From Hyphomicrobiales bacterium (GTDB lineage: Bacteria > Pseudomonadota > Alphaproteobacteria > Rhizobiales > Beijerinckiaceae), in contig UBZM01000030.1 in assembly GCA_900470095.1 (NCBI GenBank), positions 62,001-126,000 of the forward strand: a stretch of 64,000 nt of DNA. Direction: 5' to 3'. Numbering within the stretch: position 1 is the first letter of the stretch; the number at the start of each line of letters is the position of its first letter. The translations under genes and the position numbers were made by a program. Below are positions 1-8,462 of this stretch, one piece after another. The notes under the pieces were generated by a model, which worked only from the letters and a program-made list of their open reading frames with translations, had not been told where the DNA came from and did no database searches.

Positions 1-321
1 GAAGACGTAGCCGCAAAGCAGGTTCGCCGACACGGTGATCACCACGGCGATCACGGCGATGAAGGTCGAATTCATCACCCAGGTCAGGAATGGATGCCGC
101 TGGGCGACATTCCTGAAATTCTCCAGCGTCAGCACCTGCGGGATCAGGCTCACCACTGGCTGGAAGACCTCGGAGCGAGGCCGGATCGCGGTCGCGAACA
201 TCCAGTAGAGCGGAAAGATCATCGCCAGCGCGCCGAGCACGACAGCGATCCAGATCAGCACATTGCCGGTTCGGCGGGTGCCGGGGCGCCTGGCGCCCGC
301 CTCGAAGGTGACGCCGCTCAT
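1..321 (-). CDS. Sugar ABC transporter permease, MalG-type (partial, 5' part)
   Basis: Inner-membrane permease of a carbohydrate ABC importer. Only the first 107 codons are in the window; the gene runs off the left edge. The visible part has a basic cytoplasmic leader, a first hydrophobic helix followed by a YWMFATAIRP stretch, and then the start of the transmembrane core (FLTWVMNSTFIAV), which is usual for MalG-type permeases. Its ATG overlaps the TGA of the upstream permease in an ATGA junction, so the two are translationally coupled. The ATPase is not visible and may lie beyond the edge. The family is confident, the sugar is unknown. Confidence 0.85.
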   Translation of the reverse strand, partial: MSGVTFEAGARRPGTRRTGNVLIWIAVVLGALAMIFPLYWMFATAIRPRSEVFQPVVSLIPQVLTLENFRNVAQRHPFLTWVMNSTFIAVIAVVITVSANLLCGYVF

Positions 322-1250
322 AGCACGTTCTCCGATTGGCGGCTGACCCGCCACTGAATGATCGTGAAGCCCAGGACGATGACGTAGAGCACGACGCCGA
401 TCGCGCTGGCATAGCCCATCTCAGAGGTCATGAAGGCGGACTGATAGATGTATTGCACCAGCATCGTCGTCGAGAATCCGGGGCCGCCACCGGTCATCAC
501 GTAGATCAGGTCGAAGACCTGGAAGGAGTGGATCACGTTGAGAATCAGCAACAGGAAGGTGGCAGGCCGCAACAAGGGCAGCGTGATCTTCCAGAACTGG
601 CGATAGGGCGACGCGCCGTCCATGGTGGCGGCTTCGTAATAGAGCGTCGGGATCGATTGCAGCGCGGCGAGATAGACCACCATGCAGAAGCCGACCCTCA
701 CCCAGAACGTCGCAATCACCAGCGACGGCAGCGCCCAGGCCGGCGAGGAGAGCCAGGGGATCCGGTCGCCGCCGAGGCGCACGATCAGGGAATTGATGAC
801 ACCGTAATGCTCGTTGAACATCCAGGCGGCGATGATGCCGGTGGCGACGGCCGACACCACGACCGGAAGGAAATAGACGCTGCGCAGGAAGACCCGCCCC
901 GGCATCCGCCGGTTCAACGCCACGGCCAGGAGCAGCCCGCCTGCCATGGTGGTGGGCACCGACGCCACGGCATAGACCGCGGTATTCAACAGCGCGTGCC
1001 AGAACTGCGTGTCGGCCACGAGCCTGCGATAATTGGCCAGGCCGGCATAGGTGACCTCGCCGATCAGGCTCCAGTCATGGAAGCTGATGTAGAAGGCGTA
1101 GAGCAGCGGGAAGAAACTGAAGGCGCTGAACAGAAGCAGATTGGGCGTGATCAGGAGATAGGGCAGCATCCAGGGTCGCCGGAAGGAGCGGCGCGTACGC
1201 GCCGCGGTGGCGGGGCGCACGGAGCTGGCCATGACTGCGCTGTCGGACAT
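318..1250 (-). CDS. Sugar ABC transporter permease, MalF/UgpA-type
   Basis: A 310-residue inner-membrane permease of the binding-protein-dependent sugar uptake family (CUT1). It has about six hydrophobic helices, a cytoplasmic arginine-rich leader, and the permease coupling loop EAATMDGASPYRQFWKITLP near residues 205-225, which contacts the ATPase. The start has a GAGGTGA ribosome site. It lies between the binding protein gene (1289-2584) and the second permease (ends in ATGA overlap). The substrate cannot be read from sequence; the LacI regulator of the operon suggests a carbohydrate or glycoside. Confidence 0.9.
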   Translation of the reverse strand: MSDSAVMASSVRPATAARTRRSFRRPWMLPYLLITPNLLLFSAFSFFPLLYAFYISFHDWSLIGEVTYAGLANYRRLVADTQFWHALLNTAVYAVASVPTTMAGGLLLAVALNRRMPGRVFLRSVYFLPVVVSAVATGIIAAWMFNEHYGVINSLIVRLGGDRIPWLSSPAWALPSLVIATFWVRVGFCMVVYLAALQSIPTLYYEAATMDGASPYRQFWKITLPLLRPATFLLLILNVIHSFQVFDLIYVMTGGGPGFSTTMLVQYIYQSAFMTSEMGYASAIGVVLYVIVLGFTIIQWRVSRQSENVL

Positions 1251-1288
1251 GGATCACCTCGCAGACGGGAGGGAAGGCGACACGGACG

Positions 1289-2584
1289 TCACCCCTTGAG
1301 GACGCTGCGGATGGTGCCCTCGATGTTCTCGGCGGTGTCCTTTGGCGACTGGCCCGAGGTGAAGGCGAGGTCGAGCTGCTCGCCGAGCTTCGTATTGATG
1401 CGGCTGAAATCCGGCAGCGTCACCGTCGCGGCCAGATGGTCCGGGATCGTCCGGGACTGCTCGACGAAGACCTGCATCGCGTCGGGACGGAGCGGGTATT
1501 CCAGCTTCGTATCCATGAGGCTGCGCCGAACCGGCAGGAAGCCCGCGGCGACGCAGAAATCGCGCATATTGGCCTCGTTGGTGGCATAGCGCAGGAAGTC
1601 GATGGCGACGTCACGGTTCTTGCTGTCGCGCGTCACCGCGAGGCAATTGCCGCCGAGATCGGAGGCCATGCTGACGTTGCGCGGCATATAGGTCACCTGC
1701 CATTCCGCCTGCTTCATCGCGTCCTGCAGGAACGGAATCTGCCAGTCGCCATGCACCAGCATGCCGATCGTTCCGTTGGCGAAGAGGTTCTGCGTCTGCT
1801 CGTTGGTCTTGATCGAGGTCGTGGGCGGGACGAGCTTGTCGGCGAACCAGGACTGGGCCCATGCGATCGCCTCGAGGCCCTCTTTCGACGAGAGCTGCGG
1901 CTGGAGCAGCTGCTCGTCGAGCAATTTGCCGCCGTTCTGGTAGAGGAAGGGCAGAAAGCGATAAGCGGCGGTGTTCTGCCAGGCGCAGGCGAAGCCGAAG
2001 GGCGCTCCCGCCTTGTCCTTCAGCATCCGGGCGATCCGGATGAATTCCTCCCAGCGCCAGCTGTCCTCGAGCCGCCGCGGCAGCTCGATCCCGGCCCGCC
2101 GGAACATCTCCATGTTGCAATAGACCGCGAGCGTGTCGGTGTGGTGGGGAATGGCGAAGGCCTTGTCACGATAGGTGACCGCCTTCCACAACGCGGGGGC
2201 GAATTGCGCGGCCAGGCCGCCGTCGAGATGCCCGCTCAGATCGACGATGGCGCCAGCCTTCGCATAGCGGCCGACCTGCTGGTACTGGATGCGGACCAGG
2301 TCCGGCGCCTGTCGGCCAGCCAGGCGCGTATCGACCTGCTGGTACAATTGCCCGGAGGAGCCGCTGAGCTCCAGCCGGATCGAGACATGCGGGTTCTGCG
2401 CGGTGTAGCCGGCGATCAGCCGCCGGAAAGCATCCTCCTCCGCCCGATTGCCCCAGACCGCGAAATTCAGGCTCACCGGCGCCTGAGCCCGCAGCGGCTT
2501 CACCGACGCGGCCGAGAGAGCGAGCCCAGCGCCCAGAATGTGCCGCCGGGAGAAAGCCGTGCCTGTTCCGTTGACGTTCGTCAT
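1289..2584 (-). CDS. Extracellular sugar-binding protein (ABC family 1), Tat-like leader
   Basis: A 431-residue periplasmic solute-binding protein for the adjacent CUT1 permeases. The leader carries S-R-R-H-I-L at residues 12-17 followed by a hydrophobic run and an AQA cleavage site, so export by the Tat route is likely. The mature part starts with a beta strand typical of family-1 binding proteins (LNFAVWGN) and includes the GTIGMLVHGDWQ segment seen in this family. AAGGAAACAGGG precedes the ATG. It is second in the operon, 69 bp after the lacI-type gene, and should be the most abundant product. Ligand unknown. Confidence 0.9.
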   Translation of the reverse strand: MTNVNGTGTAFSRRHILGAGLALSAASVKPLRAQAPVSLNFAVWGNRAEEDAFRRLIAGYTAQNPHVSIRLELSGSSGQLYQQVDTRLAGRQAPDLVRIQYQQVGRYAKAGAIVDLSGHLDGGLAAQFAPALWKAVTYRDKAFAIPHHTDTLAVYCNMEMFRRAGIELPRRLEDSWRWEEFIRIARMLKDKAGAPFGFACAWQNTAAYRFLPFLYQNGGKLLDEQLLQPQLSSKEGLEAIAWAQSWFADKLVPPTTSIKTNEQTQNLFANGTIGMLVHGDWQIPFLQDAMKQAEWQVTYMPRNVSMASDLGGNCLAVTRDSKNRDVAIDFLRYATNEANMRDFCVAAGFLPVRRSLMDTKLEYPLRPDAMQVFVEQSRTIPDHLAATVTLPDFSRINTKLGEQLDLAFTSGQSPKDTAENIEGTIRSVLKG

Positions 2585-2653
2585 CCCTGTTTCCTTCCCT
2601 GGATCATCACCGCTTTTCGCGGCTTGGTTTTTTGGTGTTGCTGGATGCGGGCT

Positions 2654-3724
2654 CTAGGCTGGCAGGCCACCACCCTTTAGGCCGCCGCAGGATTCCCGGA
2701 TCACGAGCTGGACCGGAAGCTGCGTGTACCGAACGGGGCTTTCCCCGCCCTCGAGCTGATCGATCAGGCTCGTCGCCGCCTGCTGGCCAAGCTCGAGCCG
2801 GCGGTGCTCCACCGTCGTCAACGCCGGAACGGTGAAAGCCGCGAGCGCGATGCCGTCGAAGCCGACCACCGCTATGTCTTCGGGCACGCGCAGGCCGTGA
2901 CGGCGCAAGCCGTGCAGCACGCCGATCGCCATCTGGTCGTTGAACACGAAAAGCGCCTCTGGCCGCGGCTGCGGCAAGGCGAGCAAAAGCTCCACCGCCT
3001 TCACGCCGCCTTCCGGAGAGTTCGCGACTTCGATTTCCCAATCCGGACGCGGCGGCAGACCGGCCTCCAGGAGCGCCCGACGATAGCCATGCACGCGCTC
3101 CCGCTCGCGCAAGGGATGCCGCTGCTGGCCCGAAATATGGCCGATCCGCCGATAGCCGCAGGCGAGCAGATGGCGCGTCGCCATGTAGCCCCCGCCCTCG
3201 AGATCGACGCCAACGGAGGTGATTTCCGTACCATCGCCTTGATCCTGCAGCGCGACGCAGGGGACGCCGTGTCGTGCCAGTTCCTTCAACGCATCCCAGA
3301 TCGCCCGTGTGGGCGCCGAGGTGATGACGCCATCCGAAACGCCCCCGCGCAGCCGCGCGATCGCCTTGAGCTTGGCGGCCTCGTCCTCCGCGACGAGCAC
3401 GTCGAGCAGATAGCCGCGTTCCTGCGCCACCTGCTGCACGGCGCCGATCACTTCGGCCGAATAGGGGTTGCCGATATCGGGTGTGATGAAGGTGAGCGTA
3501 TTGGTGCGCCGCTGCCTCAGGTTGCGCGCAACGGAGTTCGGGGTGTAGCCGAGATCGGCAGCCGCCTCGCGCACACGCTGCTGCGTGGCCTCCGACAAGC
3601 CGACACGCCCGCTCGCACCATTCAGCACCAGCGAAACAGTCGCCTGCGAGACGCCCGCACGCTTCGCGACATCCGTGCTGGTCGCGACTCCCGGACGTTT
3701 CGATGAATGCGGCTCGCGCGACAA
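2654..3724 (-). CDS. LacI family transcriptional regulator, TTG start
   Basis: A 356-residue repressor with an N-terminal LacI helix-turn-helix (TDVAKRAGVSQATVSLVLNG, about residues 17-36), a hinge, and a periplasmic-binding-protein-like effector domain (ITPDIGNPYSAEV, VVGFDGIALA). No ATG is available near the HTH. The start is a TTG at 3722-3724 with GGAGAGG five bases upstream on the minus strand. It heads the operon encoding a sugar importer, so it probably represses its own operon through the palindrome at 3739-3756 and is released by the imported sugar or a derivative. Confidence 0.92.
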   Translation of the reverse strand: MSREPHSSKRPGVATSTDVAKRAGVSQATVSLVLNGASGRVGLSEATQQRVREAAADLGYTPNSVARNLRQRRTNTLTFITPDIGNPYSAEVIGAVQQVAQERGYLLDVLVAEDEAAKLKAIARLRGGVSDGVITSAPTRAIWDALKELARHGVPCVALQDQGDGTEITSVGVDLEGGGYMATRHLLACGYRRIGHISGQQRHPLRERERVHGYRRALLEAGLPPRPDWEIEVANSPEGGVKAVELLLALPQPRPEALFVFNDQMAIGVLHGLRRHGLRVPEDIAVVGFDGIALAAFTVPALTTVEHRRLELGQQAATSLIDQLEGGESPVRYTQLPVQLVIRESCGGLKGGGLPA

Positions 3725-3738
3725 CGCCCTCTCCTGGA

Positions 3739-3756
3739 ATCTAATACGTATTAGAT
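3739..3756. promoter_or_regulatory. Perfect 18-bp palindrome, likely LacI operator
   Basis: ATCTAATACGTATTAGAT is a perfect palindrome with the central CG typical of LacI-family operators. It lies 15 bp upstream of the TTG start of the LacI gene, so binding would block the operon's promoter or early transcription (autoregulation). The sequence is visible; the pairing with this regulator is inferred from position. Confidence 0.7.
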
Positions 3757-3955
3757 CGAGAATTAGCGTTTCACGAAATGCGTGTCAACGAAGTCCGGAG
3801 GCAGCTTGGGGCGCGACGAAGCCAGGCTCCCCTCTCCGAAGGTCCCGCATCGCGGAGAGCAGATGCATCCGTGTTTCCAAAAGGCTCCGCCGCCAGTGCG
3901 AGGGCGGCCCAACTTGGCGGCATTGCCGGTGACGCCGGCCTTCCGATTGTCACGC

Positions 3956-3971
3956 TACGCTACGTAGCGTA
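3956..3971. promoter_or_regulatory. Perfect 16-bp palindrome, candidate TetR operator
   Basis: TACGCTACGTAGCGTA is a perfect palindrome 65 bp upstream of the TetR-family gene. TetR dimers usually bind palindromes of this size in their own promoter. It is therefore a candidate autoregulatory operator. It differs from the LacI palindrome 200 bp away, which argues for two separate regulators in this intergenic region. Confidence 0.55.
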
Positions 3972-4036
3972 TTGTCGCCAAGCTCAGGCGATCCCGACTG
4001 CACGCAGCGCTGCGGCGCAGACACAACCGGACCGAG

Positions 4037-4642
4037 ATGATGGACACCAGATCCGCGGCGGCGGCCGCCAAACCCACCGGATCCCGCCGCGGGGACGCCA
4101 CCGCGACCATCCTTCAGGTCGCGCTCGAACTCGGCGAGGAACTCGGGTTCGACGCGCTGACGATCGAAGGCATCGCCGCGCGCACAGGCGTCGCCAAGAC
4201 CACGATCTACCGCCGCTGGCCGAACGTCGCCGCCATCGTCATGGATGCATTTCTCACCGAGGTGACCAGGGCGGCGCCGATTCAGAAGCGCGCGACCGCG
4301 CGCGAGAGCTTCGGCCTGTCGATGAAACTGCTCGTGCGTGCCTATAACGGCCAGCAAGGCAGGATCATGCGTTCGCTGCTCGGACGGGCGCAGGTCGATT
4401 CACGCCTGCTCGAAGCGATGAGGCTACGCTGGGTCGAGCCACGCCGGGAGATCGCCCGCGACATCGTCCGCGAGGCAATCGCCCAGGGCGAATTGAGGCC
4501 CGGCCTGAATCCGGACATCGTACTCGATCTGCTCTACGGGCCGATCTATCACCGCCTGCTCATTCCCTATATCGGCTCCGACATCACCGACGACTTCATC
4601 GATGCGCTGCTCGAGACCGTGTTTGACGGTCTTAGCGCATGA
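4037..4642 (+). CDS. TetR/AcrR family transcriptional regulator
   Basis: A 201-residue regulator. The N-terminal DNA-binding domain has the family helix-turn-helix (LTIEGIAARTGVAKTTIYRRW, about residues 41-61); the C-terminal helical domain should bind a small ligand. It starts ATGATG, so either of two adjacent codons may be used. Its stop overlaps the start of the AraC-family gene in ATGA, so the two regulators are made together. The likely targets are its own promoter (palindrome at 3956) and perhaps the downstream redox block. Ligand unknown. Confidence 0.92.
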   Translation: MMDTRSAAAAAKPTGSRRGDATATILQVALELGEELGFDALTIEGIAARTGVAKTTIYRRWPNVAAIVMDAFLTEVTRAAPIQKRATARESFGLSMKLLVRAYNGQQGRIMRSLLGRAQVDSRLLEAMRLRWVEPRREIARDIVREAIAQGELRPGLNPDIVLDLLYGPIYHRLLIPYIGSDITDDFIDALLETVFDGLSA

Positions 4643-5658
4643 AGGCCGTGAACGGGGCCGCCCGATCCCCTCCCGATGGCGATCGGGCGGCAGGCAGCCT
4701 CAGGCCCCGGCACATGCAGGGACAACGCTCGCCGGAACAGCCCCAGGGACCTTCTGCTGGGGTGACCGAGAAAACTTCGGCGGAGATGCTGGAGACACAT
4801 ATCCGGGGCCAGTTGATCGCCGGCCGCTCCGCCCGCGCTCCCCGGGATGTCATCGTTCAGATTTTCGCGTGCGAAACCGTCCAGGACGGCTTCATCGTTC
4901 CCGCAGTGGCCGAACCACTGATCGTCTGGGTTCTTTCGGGCGCGGCGACGGTCGAGGAGCGGAGCATCGGCGGCGAGTGGACGGCCAGCGACGTGAGCGA
5001 AGACGATTTCTTCCTGACCGATTCCGACGAACCCTACGAGCTGCGCTGGCGGTCCCGGTCCGAGACGCCCTTCCTCGTCATGCATCTCTATCTGGGCCTG
5101 CCCTTGCTCGAGCGTGCGGCGCAGGACCTGTTCGGCATGCCGGAGCGCCCTCTCCTTCGCGAGACCTCGGGCGCGCGCGATCCAGGCCTGGAGGCCCTGA
5201 TCAGGGCGTTGCAGCGCGAGCTGACAGGCTCGCACGAGGCCAGCCCCCTGCTGATCGAGAGCCTGGCACAGGCACTCGCCCTGCATCTCGTCCGCAGCTA
5301 TCGCGAGGCCTCGCGCCAGTCGGCCCATCGCCGCGGCGCCATCCCGGCCTTTCGCCTGCGGCGGGTCACCGAGCTGATGCAGGCAAGCCTCGCGGAGGAG
5401 TTCAGCCTTGCGCGCTATGCGCAGGCAGCCGAGATGAGCGAGGCGCATTTCAGCAGGCAGTTCAAGCGCTCGACCGGTTTCGCGCCATCCCAGTATTTCA
5501 TCCGGCTGCGCATCGCGCTGGCACGGCAGCTGCTGCGCGAGACGCGCCGGTCGATCATCTCCATCGGCATGGACATCGGCTATTCCAGCCCGAGCCATTT
5601 CTCGCAGGTCTTCCGCAAGGAAACGGGCGTCTCTCCAGGCGCATATCGCGGAGCTTAA
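4639..5658 (+). CDS. AraC family transcriptional regulator
   Basis: A 339-residue activator-type protein with an N-terminal cupin-like ligand domain (about residues 50-200) and a C-terminal double helix-turn-helix (about 245-337, with MSEAHFSRQFKRSTGFAPSQ and IGYSSPSHFSQVFRKETGVS). The first 45 residues are low-complexity and proline/arginine-rich, so the true start could be further in, but the ATGA overlap with the TetR stop supports the coupled start. It is the last gene before the redox block at 5932 and may control it. A hairpin and repeat element follow directly after the stop. Confidence 0.9.
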   Translation: MKAVNGAARSPPDGDRAAGSLRPRHMQGQRSPEQPQGPSAGVTEKTSAEMLETHIRGQLIAGRSARAPRDVIVQIFACETVQDGFIVPAVAEPLIVWVLSGAATVEERSIGGEWTASDVSEDDFFLTDSDEPYELRWRSRSETPFLVMHLYLGLPLLERAAQDLFGMPERPLLRETSGARDPGLEALIRALQRELTGSHEASPLLIESLAQALALHLVRSYREASRQSAHRRGAIPAFRLRRVTELMQASLAEEFSLARYAQAAEMSEAHFSRQFKRSTGFAPSQYFIRLRIALARQLLRETRRSIISIGMDIGYSSPSHFSQVFRKETGVSPGAYRGA

Positions 5659-5662
5659 ATCA

Positions 5663-5750
5663 CCGGACCGGATCTCCTATCCGGCCCGGCAAGCTTTCTG
5701 CGTTTGGATCGGCCTTCCCGAAAACCGCAATCCAATTCTCGGGCCGACGC
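5663..5750. repeat. Composite intergenic repeat: hairpin plus REP-like element (copy A)
   Basis: Directly after the araC-type stop come a GC-rich hairpin (CCGGACCGGAT at 5663-5673, loop of 5, ATCCGGCCCGG at 5679-5689) and a REP-like unit at 5706-5750. The unit has outer arms GGATCGG/CCGACGC and an inner CCCGAAAA/TTCTCGGG pair. The same order of hairpin then REP unit recurs after another stop codon at 10460. The hairpin can act as a transcript end or 3' stabiliser. A dispersed repeat family is inferred from the two loci. Confidence 0.75.
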
Positions 5751-5931
5751 CTCAGGCCGCCAGCCGCCGCCCGGATGATTTGCGCAAGACCCCGACAGGC
5801 CGGGCAAGGGCCCGAGAGATGATGCGTCGGGCCGGTGACATACCGGTCCCACGTCGGAACGACGGCGACCAAACGCGCAGCGGGACCAGCGAATTGGTCG
5901 ATTTCACCCCGATCCCGCAAGGAGAGGTCTC

Positions 5932-6693
5932 ATGACCACCATCGCAACTGAGGTGAACGAGGTTGAGGGCAAGGTCGCCCTGGTGACGGGTGCAGCAAGC
6001 GGCATCGGCCGCGCCATTGCCGAACTGCTCCATGCACGTGGCGCGAAGGTGGTGGCCGAGGATATCGATCCCGCCGTGACGGAACTGGCGCGTGACGGGC
6101 TCGTCACCCTGGTCGCCGACATCACTGCCGAAGGCACGGCCGAGAAGGCGGTCGCGCTCGCGCTCGGCAGCTTCGGCAGGCTCGACATCCTGGTCAACAA
6201 TGCCGGCCGCATCCTCTACAAGAACCTCGTCGACATGAGCCGCGAAGACTGGAACTGGCAGATGGAGACGAACGTCACCGGCGCCTTCCTGCATTCCAGG
6301 GAAGCAGCCAAGGCGATGATGCCGAACCGGTCGGGTTCGATCGTGAACATCGCCTCCTATGCCTCCTATTTCGCGTTTCCCGGCATTGCCGCCTACACCG
6401 CCTCCAAGGGGGCCCTGGCGCAGCTGACCCGGACTCAGGCGCTCGAAGCGATCGAGCACGGCATCCGGGTGAATGCGATCGGTGTCGGCGACGTCGTCAC
6501 CAACCTGCTGAACCATTTCAGGGATGATGGACGCGAATTCCTCGCCGAGCACGGCAGGAAGGCTCCGATCGGACGTGCGGCCGATCCGGTGGAAATCGCC
6601 GAGATCGTCGCCTTCCTGGCCTCCGAGCGCGCGAGCTTCATCGTCGGCTCCGTGGTGATGGCCGATGGCGGAATGAGCGTGCCGATCGGCTGA
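5932..6693 (+). CDS. SDR family NAD(P)-dependent oxidoreductase
   Basis: A 253-residue classical short-chain dehydrogenase/reductase. Visible signatures are the cofactor loop TGAASGIG (19-26), NNAG (89-92), catalytic Ser142, and Tyr155-x3-Lys159 in YTASK. An acidic residue after the second strand (VVAEDID) favours NAD(H). AAGGAGAGG precedes the ATG. It is followed by a strong terminator at 6710, so it forms its own unit, but the neighbourhood has two more SDRs. The substrate (a secondary alcohol or ketone) is unknown. Confidence 0.9.
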   Translation: MTTIATEVNEVEGKVALVTGAASGIGRAIAELLHARGAKVVAEDIDPAVTELARDGLVTLVADITAEGTAEKAVALALGSFGRLDILVNNAGRILYKNLVDMSREDWNWQMETNVTGAFLHSREAAKAMMPNRSGSIVNIASYASYFAFPGIAAYTASKGALAQLTRTQALEAIEHGIRVNAIGVGDVVTNLLNHFRDDGREFLAEHGRKAPIGRAADPVEIAEIVAFLASERASFIVGSVVMADGGMSVPIG

Positions 6694-6709
6694 TCGCTGC
6701 GCGTCTCAC

Positions 6710-6742
6710 GCGGGCAGCCGGGCACCCCGGCTGCCCGCCTTT
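6710..6742 (+). terminator. Intrinsic terminator after the first SDR gene
   Basis: A perfect 13-bp stem GCGGGCAGCCGGG / CCCGGCTGCCCGC with a 3-nt loop, followed by CTTT. It separates the 5932-6693 unit from the wrbA unit, which begins with its own operator. Confidence 0.8.
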
Positions 6743-6794
6743 GGCAAGCCAACCACCGAGCCGACATGCCGCCCGCTCGGCGAAGTCAGGCAAC

Positions 6795-6820
6795 GTTCGA
6801 AAACATCGAACCTAATCGTC
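6795..6820. promoter_or_regulatory. Inverted repeat GTTCGA-N5-TCGAAC upstream of wrbA (site A)
   Basis: The arms are at 6795-6800 and 6806-6811 and are followed by TAATCGTC. The core contains a T-N11-A LysR-type box. An equivalent site with identical spacing and the same trailing TAATCGTC lies at 9811, upstream of the next transcription unit. It lies about 100 bp before the wrbA start, so it is likely a promoter-proximal regulator site. The LysR protein encoded at 12123-13067 is the best candidate regulator, by proximity only. Confidence 0.65.
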
Positions 6821-6911
6821 CATTTTATTCGGCTGTTTCCAGGGCGAGAGCTGCACCAGATTAGGGTCGTGACGCCGAGAACGACGGTGCCGACGCAAAG
6901 GAGTTCATCTC

Positions 6912-7511
6912 GTGCCCAAAGTTCTAGTCCTGTATTATTCCTCTTACGGCCATGTGGAAGCCTTGGCCTATGCCGTCGCCGAAGGCGCACGCGCCGCCGG
7001 TGCCCAGGTGGACGTCAAGCGCGTCCCGGAGACGGTTCCCGAAGCGGTCGCCAAGAGCGCGCATTTCAAGCTCGACCAGGCCGCGCCGGTGGCGACCGTC
7101 GCCGAACTCGAGCATTACGACGCGATCATCGTCGGCACCGGGACCCGCTATGGCCGGATGACCTCGCAGATGGCCGCCTTTCTCGACCAGACCGGCGGCC
7201 TCTGGATGCGCGGCGCGCTGAACGGCAAGGTCGGTGGCGCCTTCAGCTCGTCGGCGACGCAGCATGGCGGCCAGGAGACGACGCTCTTCTCGATCATCAC
7301 CAACCTGCTGCATTTGGGCATGATCATCGTCGGCCTGCCCTATAGCCATCAGGGCCAGATGAGCATGGCCGAGATCGTCGGCGGCGCGCCCTATGGCGCC
7401 ACGACAGTGGCCGGCGGCGACGGCTCGCGGACACCAAGCGAGATCGATCTCGCCGGCGCGCGCCACCAGGGCGAACTCGTCGCCCGGACAGCCGCCAAGA
7501 TCTTTGGGTAA
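6912..7511 (+). CDS. wrbA: NAD(P)H:quinone oxidoreductase, WrbA type (GTG start)
   Basis: A 199-residue flavodoxin-like FMN enzyme that reduces quinones by two electrons and so avoids semiquinone radicals. The FMN phosphate loop [12 protein letters not shown] is at residues 8-19. The GTGTRYGRM and [13 protein letters not shown] segments are diagnostic of WrbA, and the length is typical. The start is GTG with AAGGAG ahead. It is the first gene after operator site A and leads a unit of wrbA, SDR, SnoaL-like and SDR genes. The context fits defence against, or catabolism via, quinones. Confidence 0.93.
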   Translation: MPKVLVLYYSSYGHVEALAYAVAEGARAAGAQVDVKRVPETVPEAVAKSAHFKLDQAAPVATVAELEHYDAIIVGTGTRYGRMTSQMAAFLDQTGGLWMRGALNGKVGGAFSSSATQHGGQETTLFSIITNLLHLGMIIVGLPYSHQGQMSMAEIVGGAPYGATTVAGGDGSRTPSEIDLAGARHQGELVARTAAKIFG

Positions 7512-7642
7512 CAAGTTCGTGGGCTGACAAGATCTTCGGCTGATCCGCCGGCGCGGCGGGCTCCACGGGCCGGCCGCGCCTCTCCTCCCCAATCCAACGC
7601 CTTTTTCAACGGCACGCGAACCGCGTGATCGAGGGCCCTGTC

Positions 7643-8416
7643 ATGTCCGATGAATTCGATGGAAAGATCGTGCTCGTCACCGGTGCGGGCTCTGGGATTG
7701 GCCAGGAAGCGGTGCGGTCCTTCGCCGAACGCGGTGCGCTCGTCTATGCCGCCGACCTGAACGCCAAGGGTCTGGCCGCAACCGCCGATCTTGTCGCCAG
7801 CACCGGCGGCACGGTCCGGAGCGCCCATCTGGATGTCGCCGACGAGACTGCGGTCGCGGACCTCCTTGCCCGCATCGCGACGGAGGCAGGGCGCCTCGAC
7901 GCCGCCTTCAACAATGCCGGCATCACCGGCAGCACCCATCTTCTGGAGGATTATCCGACAGAGGATTTCGACCGGGTGCTGCGCGTCAACCTGCGCAGCA
8001 TCTTCCTCGCCATGAAATACGAGCTGAGGCTGATGAAGCCGGCCGGGAGCGGCACGATCGTCAATACGGCCTCGGTCGCGGCGCTGACCGGCCCTGGCGG
8101 GATGAGCGCCTATGCGGCCTCCAAACATGGCGTTCACGGCCTGACCCGTGTCGCCGCCATGGAGAACGCCTCCCATAATATCCGGATCAACGCCCTGGCA
8201 CCGGGATGGACGGAGACGCCGATGGTCGCCGCCAACAGCGCCCAGAATCCAGCCTTCGCAGAACTGGCCAGGAAGGCCATTCCCGCCAAACGCGGGGCCC
8301 ACCCCAAGGAAATCGCCGCGGCAGCGGTTTGGCTGAGCTCGTCGCAGGCGAGTTACGTCTTCGGCCAGATGATCGTTGTCGACGGCGGCATGACCATTGG
8401 CGGCTTCGAGCCCTAG
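7643..8416 (+). CDS. SDR family oxidoreductase
   Basis: A 257-residue classical SDR. It has TGAGSGIG as the cofactor loop, NNAG, the catalytic serine in NTASVAALTG and a YAASKHG Tyr/Lys pair, plus the C-terminal VDGGMTIGGF. I chose the ATG at 7643 because GAGG lies just upstream; an in-frame GTG at 7625 has no ribosome site. An acidic Asp after strand two (YAADLN) suggests NAD(H). It sits between wrbA and a SnoaL-like gene in one apparent operon. Substrate unknown. Confidence 0.9.
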   Translation: MSDEFDGKIVLVTGAGSGIGQEAVRSFAERGALVYAADLNAKGLAATADLVASTGGTVRSAHLDVADETAVADLLARIATEAGRLDAAFNNAGITGSTHLLEDYPTEDFDRVLRVNLRSIFLAMKYELRLMKPAGSGTIVNTASVAALTGPGGMSAYAASKHGVHGLTRVAAMENASHNIRINALAPGWTETPMVAANSAQNPAFAELARKAIPAKRGAHPKEIAAAAVWLSSSQASYVFGQMIVVDGGMTIGGFEP

Positions 8417-8462
8417 TCGCTCCGAGCGCGCTCTCACTCCCCTTCCGACCTGGAGACTTCCA

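Larger units (their letters stand above)
3725..4036. other. Divergent intergenic region between lacI-type and tetR-type genes
   Basis: These 312 bp have no supported gene. They hold the 18-bp palindrome near the LacI start, and a 16-bp palindrome nearer the TetR start. The middle part (about 3775-3950) shows open frames in several phases but none with a ribosome site or family resemblance. Confidence 0.6.

Noticed and set aside
336..2680. Long plus-strand open frames opposite the sugar ABC genes and the binding protein gene
   Set aside because: They are antisense shadows rich in Arg, His and Gly produced by high GC3; the minus-strand genes have clear families, starts and ribosome sites.
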